Notes: a model not told the origin generated them from the letters alone. A DNA stretch of 64,000 nucleotides from Luzula sylvatica (GCA_946800325.1 OX326959.1:45693566-45757565); one strand, 5' to 3'; numbered from the stretch's first letter, positions 50,301 to 62,495 are shown. A program made the numbers and translations.

Positions 50301-53300
50301 TGAGAAAATCATGAAAAATGAAGTAGTTTGCTCATTTTAGAGAACTATTTTGGTCTTTTTTAGAAAAAATGATAATTGATATTTTTGAAGGTGTTAGATT
50401 TCAGTTTTTGATTTTATGCAAAAAATAGGAAAAATAGAAATTTGTATGTGTTAGTGTTCAATCCCGGAGTTTTTCGAGAAAAACATGAAAAATGAAGTAT
50501 TTTGCTCATTTTAGAGAACTATTTTGGTCTCTTTTACAAAAAATGATAATTGATATTTTTGAAGGTGTTAAACTTCAGTTTTTTATTTTTTGCAAAAAAT
50601 TGGAAAAATTGAAATTTGTATGTGTTAGTCTTCAATCACGGAATTTTTTGAGAAAATCTTGAAAAATGAAGTATTTTGCTCATTTTAGAGAACTATTTTG
50701 TTCTTTTTTAGAAAAAATGATAATTGATATTTTTGAAGGTGTTAGACTTCAGATTTTAATTTTTTGCAAAAATTTGGAAAAATTGAAATTTGTATGTGTT
50801 AGTCTTCAATCCCGGAGTTTTTTGAGAAAAACATGAAAAATGAAGTATTTTGCTCATTTTAGAGAACTATTTTGGTCTTTTTTAGAAAAAATGATAATTG
50901 ATATTTTTGAAGGTGTTAGACTTCATTTTTTGATTTTTTGCAAAAAATTGGAAAAATTGAAATTTGTATGTGTTACTCTTCAATCACGGAATTTTTTGAG
51001 AAAATCATGAAAAATGAAGTATTTTGCTTATTTTAGAGAACTATTTTGATCTTTTTTAGAAAAAATGATAATTGATATTTTGAAGGTGTTAGACTTCAGT
51101 TTTTTATTTTATGCAAAAAATTGGAAAAATTGAAATTTGTATGTGTTAGTCTTCAATCACGGAATTTTTTGAGAAAATCTTGAAAAATGAAGTATTTTGC
51201 TCATTTTAGAGAACTATTTTGTTCTTTTTTAGAAAAAATTATAATTGATATTTTTGAAGGTGTTAGACTTCAGTTTTTGATTTTATGCAAAAAATAGGAA
51301 AAATAGAAATTTGTATGTGTTAGTCTTCAATCCCGGAGTTTTTTGAGAAAATCATGAAAAATGAAGTAGTTTGCTCATTTTAGAGAACTATTTTGGTCTT
51401 TTTTAGAAAAAATGATAATTGATATTTTTGAAGGTGTTAGATTTCAGTTTTTGATTTTATGCAAAAAATAGGAAAAATAGAAATTTGTATGTGTTAGTGT
51501 TCAATCCCGGAGTTTTTCGAGAAAAACATGAAAAATGAAGTATTTTGCTCATTTTAGAGAACTATTTTGGTCTCTTTTACAAAAAATGATAATTGATATT
51601 TTTGAAGGTGTTAAACTTCAGTTTTTTATTTTTTGCAAAAAATTGGAAAAATTGAAATTTGTATGTGTTAGTCTTCAATCACGGAATTTTTTGAGAAAAT
51701 CTTGAAAAATGAAGTATTTTGCTCATTTTAGAGAACTATTTTGTTCTTTTTTAGAAAAAATGATAATTGATATTTTTGAAGGTGTTAGACTTCAGTTTTT
51801 AATTTTTTGCAAAAATTTGGAAAAATTGAAATTTGTATGTGTTAGTCTTCAATCCCGGAGTTTTTTGAGAAAAACATGAAAAATGAAGTATTTTGCTCAT
51901 TTTAGAGAACTATTTTGGTCTTTTTTAGAAAAAATGATAATTGATATTTTTGAAGGTGTTAGACTTCATTTTTTGATTTTTTGCAAAAAATTGGAAAAAT
52001 TGAAATTTGTATGTGTTACTCTTCAATCACGGAATTTTTTGAGAAAATCTTGAAAAATGAAGTATTTTGCTTATTTTAGAGAACTATTTTGATCTTTTTT
52101 AGAAAAAATGATAATTGATATTTTTGAAGGTGTTAGACTTCAGTTTTTTATTTTATGCAAAAAATTGGAAAAATTGAAATTTGTATGTGTTAGTCTTCAA
52201 TCACGGAATTTTTTGAGAAAATCTTGAAAAATGAAGTATTTTGCTCATTTTAGAGAACTCTTTTGTTCTTTTCTAGAAAAAATTATAATTGATATTTTTG
52301 AAGGTGTTAGACTTCAGTTTTTGATTTTATGCAAAAAATAGGAAAAATAGAAATTTGTATGTGTTAGTCTTCAATCCCGGAGTTTTTTGAGAAAATCATG
52401 AAAAATGAAGTAGTTTGCTCATTTTAGAGAACTATTTTGGTCTTTTTTAGAAAAAATGATAATTGATATTTTTGAAGGTGTTATATTTCAGTTTTTGATT
52501 TTATGCAAAAAATAGGAAAAATAGAAATTTGTATGTGTTAGTGTTCAATCCCGGAGTTTTTCGAGAAAAACATGAAAAATGAAGTATTTTGCTCATTTTA
52601 GAGAACTATTTTGGTCTCTTTTACAAAAAATGATAATTGATATTTTTGAAGGTGTGAAACTTCAGTTTTTTATTTTTTGCAAAAAATTGGAAAAATTGAA
52701 ATTTGTATGTGTTAGTCTTCAATCACGGAATTTTTTGAGAAAATCTTGAAAAATGAAGTATTTTGCTCATTTTAGAGAACTATTTTGTTCTTTTTTAGAA
52801 AAAATGATAATTGATATTTTTGAAGGTGTTAGACTTCAGTTTTTAATTTTTTGCAAAAATTTGGAAAAATTGAAATTTGTATGTGTTAGTCTTCAATCCC
52901 GGAGTTTTTTGAGAAAAACATGAAAAATGAAGTATTTTGCTCATTTTAGAGAACTATTTTGGTCTTTTTTAGAAAAAATGATAATTGATATTTTTGAAGG
53001 TGTTAGACTTCATTTTTTGATTTTTTGCAAAAAATTGGAAAAATTGAAATTTGTATGTGTTACTCTTCAATCACGGAATTTTTTGAGAAAATCATGAAAA
53101 ATGAAGTATTTTGCTTATTTTAGAGAACTATTTTGATCTTTTTTAGAAAAAATGATAATTGATATTTTTGAAGGTGTTAGACTTCAGTTTTTTATTTTAT
53201 GCAAAAAATTGGAAAAATTGAAATTTGTATGTGTTAGTCTTCAATCACGGAATTTTTTGAGAAAATCTTGAAAAATGAAGTATTTTGCTCATTTTAGAGA

Positions 53301-53622
53301 ACTCTTTTGTTCTTTTCTAGAAAAAATTATAATTGATATTTTTGAAGGTGTTAGACTTCAGTTTTTGATTTTATGCAAAAAATAGGAAAAATAGAAATTT
53401 GTATGTGTTAGTCTTCAATCCCGGAGTTTTTTGAGAAAATCATGAAAAATGAAGTAGTTTGCTCATTTTAGAGAACTATTTTGGTCTTTTTTAGAAAAAA
53501 TGATAATTGATATTTTTGAAGGTGTTAGATTTCAGTTTTTGATTTTATGCAAAAAATAGGAAAAATAGAAATTTGTATGTGTTAGTGTTCAATCCCGGAG
53601 TTTTTCGAGAAAAACATGAAAA
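47360..53622 (+). repeat. 18-mer super-HOR, two copies (about 3,132 bp)
   Basis: The stretches 47360-50491 and 50492-53622 each hold three 6-mers. Shared markers are 'cttcagattttaatt' in the first B (47615 and 50747), C with an 'aaatcttg' tail in the second unit (near 48917 and 52048), and 'gttatatttcag' in its F (49350 and 52481). The third units differ: 49448 is A with 'tttcgaaaa', and 52579 is A' without it. The second copy is one base shorter because of the D deletion near 51080. Confidence 0.85.
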
Positions 53623-54560
53623 ATGAAGTATTTTGCTCATTTTAGAGAACTATTTTGGTCTCTTTTACAAAAAATGATAATTGATATTTTTGAAGGTGTT
53701 AAACTTCAGTTTTTTATTTTTTGCAAAAAATTGGAAAAATTGAAATTTGTATGTGTTAGTCTTCAATCACGGAATTTTTTGAGAAAATCTTGAAAAATGA
53801 AGTATTTTGCTCATTTTAGAGAACTATTTTGTTCTTTTTTAGAAAAAATGATAATTGATATTTTTGAAGGTGTTAGACTTCAGTTTTTAATTTTTTGCAA
53901 AAATTTGGAAAAATTGAAATTTGTATGTGTTAGTCTTCAATCCCGGAGTTTTTTGAGAAAAACATGAAAAATGAAGTATTTTGCTCATTTTAGAGAACTA
54001 TTTTGGTCTTTTTTCGAAAAAATGATAATTGATATTTTTGAAGGTGTTAGACTTCATTTTTTGATTTTTTGCAAAAAATTGGAAAAATTGAAATTTGTAT
54101 GTGTTACTCTTCAATCACGGAATTTTTTGAGAAAATCATGAAAAATGAAGTATTTTGCTTATTTTAGAGAACTATTTTGATCTTTTTTAGAAAAAATGAT
54201 AATTGATATTTTTGAAGGTGTTAGACTTCAGTTTTTTATTTTATGCAAAAAATTGGAAAAATTGAAATTTGTATGTGTTAGTCTTCAATCACGGAATTTT
54301 TTGAGAAAATCTTGAAAAATGAAGTATTTTGCTCATTTTAGAGAACTATTTTGTTCTTTTCTAGAAAAAATTATAATTGATATTTTTGAAGGTGTTAGAC
54401 TTCAGTTTTTGATTTTATGCAAAAAATATTAAAAATAGAAATTTGTATGTGTTAGTCTTCAATCCCGGAGTTTTTTGAGAAAATCATGAAAAATGAAGTA
54501 GTTTGCTCATTTTAGAGAACTATTTTGGTCTTTTTTAGAAAAAATGATAATTGATATTTT
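53623..54560 (+). repeat. Copy of the 43880 unit, 9,743 bp away
   Basis: The rare 'aaatattaaaaatag' in the E monomer occurs only at 44681 and 54424, and both units have A with 'gttaaac' and C with 'ttttttcgaaaa'. The offset, 9,743 bp, is 56 monomers minus the one-base loss near 51080. The match stops before the F tail: 44881 has 'gtcttc' and 54624 has 'gtgttc'. Confidence 0.8.
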
Positions 54561-54666
54561 TGAAGGTGTTAGATTTCAGTTTTTGATTTTATGCAAAAAA
54601 TAGGAAAAATAGAAATTTGTATGTGTTAGTGTTCAATCCCGGAGTTTTTCGAGAAAAACATGAAAA

Positions 54667-54840
54667 ATGAAGTATTTTGCTCATTTTAGAGAACTATTTT
54701 GGTCTCTTTTACAAAAAATGATAATTGATATTTTTGAAGGTGTTAAACTTCAGTTTTTTATTTTTTGCAAAAAATTGGAAAAATTGAAATTTGTATGTGT
54801 TAGTCTTCAATCACGGAATTTTTTGAGAAAATCTTGAAAA
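54667..54840 (+). repeat. Type A monomer (exemplar)
   Basis: Diagnostic bases by offset are C at 40 and C at 46 ('tctcttttac'), A at 80 ('gttaaac'), and a tail with 'cacggaa' and 'aaatcttg'. An A' subtype has G at 78 ('gtgtgaaac'). Offsets 94-109 form a perfect 16-base dyad, ATTTTTTGCAAAAAAT. It has one CpG (caCGga). It starts each HOR in zone 4. Confidence 0.92.
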
Positions 54841-55014
54841 ATGAAGTATTTTGCTCATTTTAGAGAACTATTTTGTTCTTTTTTAGAAAAAATGATAATT
54901 GATATTTTTGAAGGTGTTAGACTTCAGTTTTTAATTTTTTGCAAAAATTTGGAAAAATTGAAATTTGTATGTGTTAGTCTTCAATCCCGGAGTTTTTTGA
55001 GAAAAACATGAAAA
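54841..55014 (+). repeat. Type B monomer (exemplar)
   Basis: Diagnostic bases are T at 36 ('ttttgttc'), 'tttttaatttttt' around 93-94, T at 108 ('gcaaaaatttgg'), and a tail with 'cccggag' and 'gaaaaacatg'. The central dyad is reduced because offset 108 changed. It has one CpG, inside CCGG. Confidence 0.92.
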
Positions 55015-55188
55015 ATGAAGTATTTTGCTCATTTTAGAGAACTATTTTGGTCTTTTTTAGAAAAAATGATAATTGATATTTTTGAAGGTGTTAGACTTCA
55101 TTTTTTGATTTTTTGCAAAAAATTGGAAAAATTGAAATTTGTATGTGTTACTCTTCAATCACGGAATTTTTTGAGAAAATCATGAAAA
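55015..55188 (+). repeat. Type C monomer (exemplar)
   Basis: Diagnostic bases are GG at 35-36, T at 87 ('cttcatttttt'), C at 137 ('gttactcttc'), and a tail with 'cacggaa' and 'aaatcatg'. It has the perfect 16-base dyad at 94-109. Subvariants in zone 4 are 'ttttttcatttttt' (37617 and 41792 units and most units after 55.7 kb) and 'ttttttcgaaaaaa' (39705, 43880, 49448 and 53623 units). Confidence 0.92.
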
Positions 55189-55362
55189 ATGAAGTATTTT
55201 GCTTATTTTAGAGAACTATTTTGATCTTTTTTAGAAAAAATGATAATTGATATTTTTGAAGGTGTTAGACTTCAGTTTTTTATTTTATGCAAAAAATTGG
55301 AAAAATTGAAATTTGTATGTGTTAGTCTTCAATCACGGAATTTTTTGAGAAAATCTTGAAAA
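55189..55362 (+). repeat. Type D monomer (exemplar)
   Basis: Diagnostic bases are T at 16 ('gcttatttt'), A at 36 ('ttttgatc'), A at 99 ('attttatgc'), and a tail with 'cacggaa' and 'aaatcttg'. A at 99 breaks the central dyad. The 'ttttgatc' change places a TGA in the frame used by the longest chance ORFs. Confidence 0.92.
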
Positions 55363-55536
55363 ATGAAGTATTATGCTCATTTTAGAGAACTATTTTGTTC
55401 TTTTCTAGAAAAAATTATAATTGATATTTTTGAAGGTGTTAGACTTCAGTTTTTGATTTTATGCAAAAAATAGGAAAAATAGAAATTTGTATGTGTTAGT
55501 CTTCAATCCCGGAGTTTTTTGAGAAAATCATGAAAA
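55363..55536 (+). repeat. Type E monomer (exemplar)
   Basis: Diagnostic bases are T at 36, C at 43 (making TCTAGA), T at 54 ('aattataatt'), 'attttatgc', A at 110 and 119 ('aataggaaaaatag'), and a tail with 'cccggag' and 'aaatcatg'. The E' subtype lacks the C at 43 and reads 'gcaaaaattagg'; it is frequent in zone 3 and recurs at 58146. A 'gaactctttt' subtype is common between 39.3 and 53.3 kb. This exemplar has a private 'ttatgctc'. Confidence 0.9.
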
Positions 55537-55710
55537 ATGAAGTAGTTTGCTCATTTTAGAGAACTATTTTGGTCTTTTTTAGAAAAAATGATAATTGATA
55601 TTTTTGAAGGTGTTAGATTTCAGTTTTTGATTTTATGCAAAAAATAGGAAAAATAGAAATTTGTATGTGTTAGTCTTCAATCCCGGAGTTTTTCGAGAAA
55701 AACATGAAAA
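55537..55710 (+). repeat. Type F monomer (exemplar)
   Basis: Diagnostic bases are G at 9 ('gaagtagttt'), T at 82 ('gttagatttc'), 'attttatgc', 'aataggaaaaatag', and a tail with 'cccggagtttttcgag' and 'aaaacatg'. It has C at 158, giving a second CpG within TCGA that is otherwise almost absent from the array. Two subtypes alternate, 'gtcttcaatc' and 'gtgttcaatc' (offset 139). It closes each HOR. Confidence 0.92.
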
Positions 55711-56754
55711 ATGAAGTATTTTGCTCATTTTAGAGAACTATTTTGGTCTCTTTTACAAAAAATGATAATTGATATTTTTGAAGGTGTGAAACTTCAGTTT
55801 TTTATTTTTTGCAAAAAATTGGAAAAATTGAAATTTGTATGTGTTAGTCTTCAATCACGGAATTTTTTGAGAAAATCTTGAAAAATGAAGTATTTTGCTC
55901 ATTTTAGAGAACTATTTTGTTCTTTTTTAGAAAAAATGATAATTGATATTTTTGAAGGTGTTAGACTTCAGTTTTTAATTTTTTGCAAAAATTTGGAAAA
56001 ATTGAAATTTGTATGTGTTAGTCTTCAATCCCGGAGTTTTTTGAGAAAAACATGAAAAATGAAGTATTTTGCTCATTTTAGAGAACTATTTTGGTCTTTT
56101 TTAGAAAAAATGATAATTGATATTTTTGAAGGTGTTAGACTTCATTTTTTCATTTTTTGCAAAAAATTGGAAAAATTGAAATTTGTATGTGTTACTCTTC
56201 AATCACGGAATTTTTTGAGAAAATCATGAAAAATGAAGTATTTTGCTTATTTTAGAGAACTATTTTGATCTTTTTTAGAAAAAATGATAATTGATATTTT
56301 TGAAGGTTTTAGACTTCAGTTTTTTATTTTATGCAAAAAATTGGAAAAATTGAAATTTGTATGTGTTAGTCTTCAATCACGGAATTTTTTGAGAAAATCT
56401 TGAAAAATGAAGTATTTTGCTCATTTTAGAGAACTATTTTGTTCTTTTCTAGAAAAAATTATAATTGATATTTTTGAAGGTGTTAGACTTCAGTTTTTGA
56501 TTTTATGCAAAAAATAGGAAAAATAGAAATTTGTATGTGTTAGTCTTCAATCCCGGAGTTTTTTGAGAAAATCATGAAAAATGAAGTAGTTTGCTCATTT
56601 TAGAGAACTATTTTGGTCTTTTTTAGAAAAAATGATAATTGATATTTTTGAAGGTGTTAGATTTCAGTTTTTGATTTTATGCAAAAAATAGGAAAAATAG
56701 AAATTTGTATGTGTTAGTCTTCAATCCCGGAGTTTTTCGAGAAAAACATGAAAA

Positions 56755-58493
56755 ATGAAGTATTTTGCTCATTTTAAAGAACTATTTTGGTCTCTTTTAC
56801 AAAAAATGATAATTGATATTTTTGAAGGTGTGAAACTTCAGTTTTTTATTTTTTGCAAAAAATTGGAAAAAATGAAATTTGTATGTGTTAGTCTTCAATC
56901 ACGGAATTTTTTGAGAAAATCTTGAAAAATGAAGTATTTTGCTCATTTTAGAGAACTATTTTGTTCTTTTTTAGAAAAAATGATAATTGATATTTTTGAA
57001 GGTGTCAGACTTCAGTTTTTAATTTTTTGCAAAAATTTGGAAAATTGAAATTTGAATGTGTTAGTCTTCAATCCCGGAGTTTTTTGAGAAAAACATGAAA
57101 AATGAAGTATTTTGCTCATTTTAGAGAACTATTTTGGTCTTTTTTAGAAAAAATGATAATTGATATTTTTGAAGGTGTTAGACTTCATTTTTTCATTTTT
57201 TGCAAAAAATTGGAAAAATTAAAATTTGTATGTGTTACTCTTCAATCACGGAATTTTTTGAGAAAATCATGAAAAATGAAGTATTTTGCTTATTTTAGAG
57301 AACTATTTTGATCTTTTTTAGAAAAAATGATAATTGATATTTTTGAAGGTGTTAGACTTCAGTTTTTTATTTTATGCAAAAAATTGGAAAAATTGAAATT
57401 TGTATGTGTTAGTCTTCAATCACGGAATTTTTTGAGAAAATCTTGAAAAATGAAGTATTTTGCTCATTTTAGAGAACTATTTTGTTCTTTTCTAGAAAAA
57501 ATTATAATTGATATTTTTGAAGGTGTTAGACTTCAGTTTTTGATTTTATGCAAAAAATAGGAAAAATAGAAATTTGTATGTGTTAGTCTTCAATCCCGGA
57601 GTTTTTTGAGAAAATCATGAAAAATGAAGTAGTTTGCTCATTTTAGAGAACTATTTTGGTCTTTTTTAGAAAAAATGATAATTGATATTTTTGAAGGTGT
57701 TAGATTTCAGTTTTTGATTTTATGCAAAAAATAGGAAAAATAGAAATTTGTATGTGTTAGTCTTCAATCCCGGAGTTTTTCGAGAAAAACATGAAAAATG
57801 AAGTATTTTGCTCATTTTAGAGAACTATTTTGGTCTTTTTTAGAAAAAATGATAATTGATATTTTTGAAGGTGTTAGACTTCATTTTTTGATTTTTTGCA
57901 AAAAATTGAAAAAATTGAAATTTGTATGTGTTACTCTTCAATCACGGAATTTTTTGAGAAAATCATGAAAAATGAAGTATTTTGCTTATTTTAGAGAACT
58001 ATTTTGATCTTTTTTAGAAAAAATGATAATTGATATTTTTGAAGGTGTTAGACTTCAGTTTTTTATTTTATGCAAAAAATTGGAAAAATTGAAATTTGTA
58101 TGTGTTAGTCTTCAATCACGGAATTTTTTGAGAAAATCTTGAAAAATGAAGTATTTTGCTCATTTTAGAGAACTATTTTGTTCTTTTTTAGAAAAAATTA
58201 TAATTGATATTTTTGAAGGTGTTAGACTTCAGTTTTTGATTTTATGCAAAAATTAGGAAAAATAGAAATTTGTATGTGTTAGTCTTCAATACCGGAGTTT
58301 TTTGACAAAATCATGAAAAATGAAGTAGTTTGCTCATTTTAGAGAACTATTTTGGTCTTTTTTAGAAAAAATGATAATTGATATTTTTGAAGGTGTTAGA
58401 TTTCAGTTTTTGATTTTATGCAAAAAATAGGAAAAATAGAAATTTGTATGTGTTAGTGTTCAATCCCGGAGTTTTTCGAGAAAAACATGAAAA
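56755..58493 (+). repeat. 10-mer HOR unit (1,739 bp), A'BCDEF-CDE'F
   Basis: F at 57624 is followed directly by C at 57798, skipping A and B; D, E' (58146) and F (58320) follow. A one-base deletion near 57040 ('tttggaaaattg') explains the 1,739 length. The unit carries 'ggaaaaaatgaaa' in A' and 'aattaaaatttg' in the first C, and both recur in the 60756 unit. The order is the same as the 10-mers of zone 3 (25264 and 28222), including E'. Confidence 0.9.
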
Positions 58494-59537
58494 ATGAAGT
58501 ATTTTGCTCATTTTAGAGAACTATTTTGGTCTCTTTTACAAAAAATGATAATTGATATTTTTGAAGGTGTTAAACTTCAGTTTTTTATTTTTTGCAAAAA
58601 ATGGGAAAAATTGAAATTTGTATGTGTTAGTCTTCAATCACGGAATTTTTTGAGAAAATCTTGAAAAATGAAGTATTTTGCTCATTTTAGAGAACTATTT
58701 TGTTCTTTTTTAGAAAAAATGATAATTGATATTTTTGAAGGTGTTAGACTTCAGTTTTTAATTTTTTGCAAAAATTTGGAAAAATTGAAATTTGTATGTG
58801 TTAGTCTTCAATCCCGGAGTTTTTTGAGAAAAACATGAAAAATGAAGTATTTTTCTCATTTTAGAGAACTATTTTGGTCTTTTTTAGAAAAAATGATAAT
58901 TGATATTTTTGAAGGTGTTAGACTTCATTTTTTCATTTTTTGCAAAAAATTGGAAAAATTGAAATTTGTATGTGTTACTCTTCAATCACGGAATTTTTTG
59001 AGAAAATCATGAAAAATGAAGTATTTTGCTTATTTTAGAGAACTATTTTGATCTTTTTTAGAAAAAATGATAATTGATATTTTTGAATGTGTTAGACTTC
59101 AGTTTTTTATTTTATGCAAAAAATTGGAAAAATTGGAATTTGTATGTGTTAGTCTTCAATCACGGAATTTTTTGAGAAAATCTTGAAAAATGAAGTATTT
59201 TGCTCATTTTAGAGAACTATTTTGTTCTTTTCTAGAAAAAATTATAATTGATATTTTTGAAGGTGTTAGACTTCAGTTTTTGATTTTATGCAAAAAATAG
59301 GAAAAATAGAAATTTGTATGTGTTAGTCTTCAATCCCGGAGTTTTTTGAGAAAATCATGAAAAATGAAGTAGTTTGCTCATTTTAGAGAACTATTTTGGT
59401 CTTTTATAGAAAAATTGATAATTGATATTTTTGAAGGTGCTAGATTTCAGTTTTTGATTTTATGCAAAAAATAGGAAAAATAGAAATTTGTATGTGTTAG
59501 TCTTCAATCCCGGAGTTTTTCGAGAAAAACATGAAAA

Positions 59538-60755
59538 ATGAAGTATTTTGCTCATTTTAGAGAACTATTTTGGTCTCTTTTACAAAAAATGATAATTGAT
59601 ATTTTTGAAGGTGTTAAACTTCAGTTTTTTATTTTTTGCAAAAAATTGGAAAAATTGAAATTTGTATGTGTTAGTCTTCAATCACGGAATTTTTTGAGAA
59701 AATCTTGAAAAATGAAGTATTTTGCTCATTTTAGAGAACTATTTTGTTCTTTTTTAGAAAAAATGATAATTGATATTTTTGAAGGTGTTAGACTTCAGTT
59801 TTTAATTTTTTGCAAAAATTTGGAAAAATTGAAATTTGTATGTGTTAGTCTTCAATCCCTGAGTTTTTTGAGAAAAACATGAAAAATGAAGTATTTTGCT
59901 CATTTTAGAGAACTATTTTGGTCTTTTTTAGAAAAAATGATAATTGATATTTTTGAAGGTGTTAGACTTCATTTTTTCATTTTTTGCAAAAAATTGGAAA
60001 AATTGAAATTTGTATGTGTTACTCTTCAATCACGGAATTTTTTGAGAAAATCATGAAAAATGAAGTATTTTGCTTATTTTAGAGAACTATTTTGATCTTT
60101 TTTAGAAAAAATGATAATTGATATTTTTGAAGGTGTTAGACTTCAGTTTTTTATTTTATGCAAAAAATTGGAAAAATTGAAATTTGTATGTGTTAGTCTT
60201 CAATCACGGAATTTTTTGAGAAAATCTTGAAAAATGAAGTATTTTGCTCATTTTAGAGAACTATTTTGTTCTTTTCTTGAAAAAATTATAATTGATATTT
60301 TTGAAGGTGTTAGACTTCAGTTTTTGATTTTATGCAAAAAATAGGAAAAATAGAAATTTGTATGTGTTAGTCTTCAATCCCGGAGTTTTTTGAGAAAATC
60401 ATGAAAAATGAAGTAGTTTGCTCATTTTAGAGAACTATTTTGGTCTTTTATAGAAAAATTGATAATTGATATTTTTGAAGGTGCTAGATTTCAGTTTTTG
60501 ATTTTATGCAAAAAATAGGAAAAATAGAAATTTGTATGTGTTAGTCTTCAATCCCGGAGTTTTTCGAGAAAAACATGAAAAATGAAGTATTTTGCTCATT
60601 TTAGAGAACTATTTTGGTCTTTTTTAGAAAAAATGATAATTGATATTTTTGAAGGTGTTAGATTTCAGTTTTTGATTTTATGCAAAAAATAGGAAAAATA
60701 GAAATTTGTATGTGTTAGTCTTCAATCCCGGAGTTTTTCGAGAAAAACATGAAAA
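59538..60755 (+). repeat. 7-mer HOR unit with duplicated F
   Basis: The order is A-B-C-D-E-F-F*. The extra F* (60582-60755) has a head with 'gaagtatttt', unlike F, but an F body ('gttagatttc', 'aataggaaaaatag') and the TCGA tail, so it is itself a hybrid. F at 60408 has 'cttttatagaaaaattgat' and 'gtgctagattt', private changes shared with the preceding HOR (59401), exactly 1,044 bp earlier. E at 60234 has lost the TCTAGA site ('ttttcttgaaa'). Confidence 0.88.
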
Positions 60756-62495
60756 ATGAAGTATTTTGCTCATTTTAGAGAACTATTTTGGTCTCTTTTA
60801 CAAAAAATGATAATTGATATTTTTGAAGGTGTGAAACTTCAGTTTTTTATTTTTTGCAAAAAATTGGAAAAAATGAAATTTGTATGTGTTAGTCTTCAAT
60901 CACGGAATTTTTTGAGAAAATCTTGAAAAATGAAGTATTTTGCTCATTTTAGAGAACTATTTTGTTCTTTTTTAGAAAAAATGATAATTGATATTTTTGA
61001 AGGTGTTAGACTTCAGTTTTTAATTTTTTGCAAAAATTTGGAAAAATTGAAATTTGTATGTGTTAGTCTTCAATCCCGGAGTTTTTTGAGAAAAACATGA
61101 AAAATGAAGTATTTTGCTCATTTTAGAGAACTATTTTGGTCTTTTTTAGAAAAAATGATAATTGATATTTTTGAAGGTGTTAGACTTCATTTTTTCATTT
61201 TTTGCAAAAAATTGGAAAAATTAAAATTTGTATGTGTTACTCTTCAATCACGGAATTTTTTGAGAAAATCATGAAAAATGAAGTATTTTGCTTATTTTAG
61301 AGAACTATTTTGATCTTTTTTAGAAAAAATGATAATTGATATTTTTGAAGGTGTTAGACTTCAGTTTTTTATTTTATGCAAAAAATTGGAAAAATTGAAA
61401 TTTGTATGTGTTAGTCTTCAATAACGGAATTTTTTGAGAAAATCTTGAAAAATGAAGTATTTTGCTCATTTTAGAGAACTATTTTGTTCTTTTCTAGAAA
61501 AAATTATAATTGATATTTTTGAAGGTGTTAGACTTCAGTTTTTGATTTTATGCAAAAAATAGGAAAAATAGAAATTTGTATGTGTTAGTCTTCAATCCCG
61601 GAGTTTTTTGAGAAAATCATGAAAAATGAAGTAGTTTGCTCATTTTAGAGAACTATTTTGGTCTTTTTTAGAAAAAATGATAATTGATATTTTTGAAGGT
61701 GTTAGATTTCAGTTTTTGATTTTATGCAAAAAATAGGAAAAATAGAAATTTGTATGTGTTAGTCTTCAATCCCGGAGTTTTTCGAGAAAAACATGAAAAA
61801 TGAAGTATTTTGCTCATTTTAGAGAACTATTTTGGTCTTTTTTAGAAAAAATGATAATTGATATTTTTGAAGGTGTTAGACTTCATTTTTTGATTTTTTG
61901 CAAAAAATTGGAAAAATTGAAATTTGTATGTGTTACTCTTCAATCACGGAATTTTTTGAGAAAATCATGAAAAATGAAGTATTTTGCTTATTTTAGAGAA
62001 CTATTTTGATCTTTTTTAGAAAAAATGATAATTGATATTTTTGAAGGTGTTAGACTTCAGTTTTTTATTTTATGCAAAAAATTGTAAATATTGAAATTTG
62101 TATGTGTTAGTCTTCAATCACGGAATTTTTTGAGAAAATCTTGAAAAATGAAGTATTTTGCTCATTTTAGAGAACTATTTTGTTCTTTTTTAGAAAAAAT
62201 TATAATTGATATTTTTGAAGGTGTTAGACTTCAGTTTTTGATTTTATGCAAAAATTAGGAAAAATAGAAATTTGTATGTGTTAGTCTTCAATCCCGGAGT
62301 TTTTTGACAAAATCATGAAAAATGAAGTAGTTTGCTCATTTTAGAGAACTATTTTGGTCTTTTTTAGAAAAAATGATAATTGATATTTTTGAAGGTGTTA
62401 GATTTCAGTTTTTGATTTTATGCAAAAAATAGGAAAAATAGAAATTTGTATGTGTTAGTGTTCAATCCCGGAGTTTTTCGAGAAAAACATGAAAA
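60756..62495 (+). repeat. 10-mer HOR unit (1,740 bp), second copy
   Basis: The order is the same A'BCDEF-CDE'F as at 56755. Shared private variants lie 4,001-4,002 bp apart ('aatgaaattt' 56871 and 60872; 'aaaatttgta' 57221 and 61223; 'tttgacaaaatcatg' near 58302 and 62305). This makes a 23-monomer super-repeat starting at 56755 and 60756. The D at 62080 has private 'attgtaaatattg'. Confidence 0.9.

Noticed and set aside
55682..55697. True CENP-B box in type F
   Set aside because: The gap between the two half motifs is eight rather than seven bases and the CGAA half reads CGAG. It is listed only as a look-alike in the findings.
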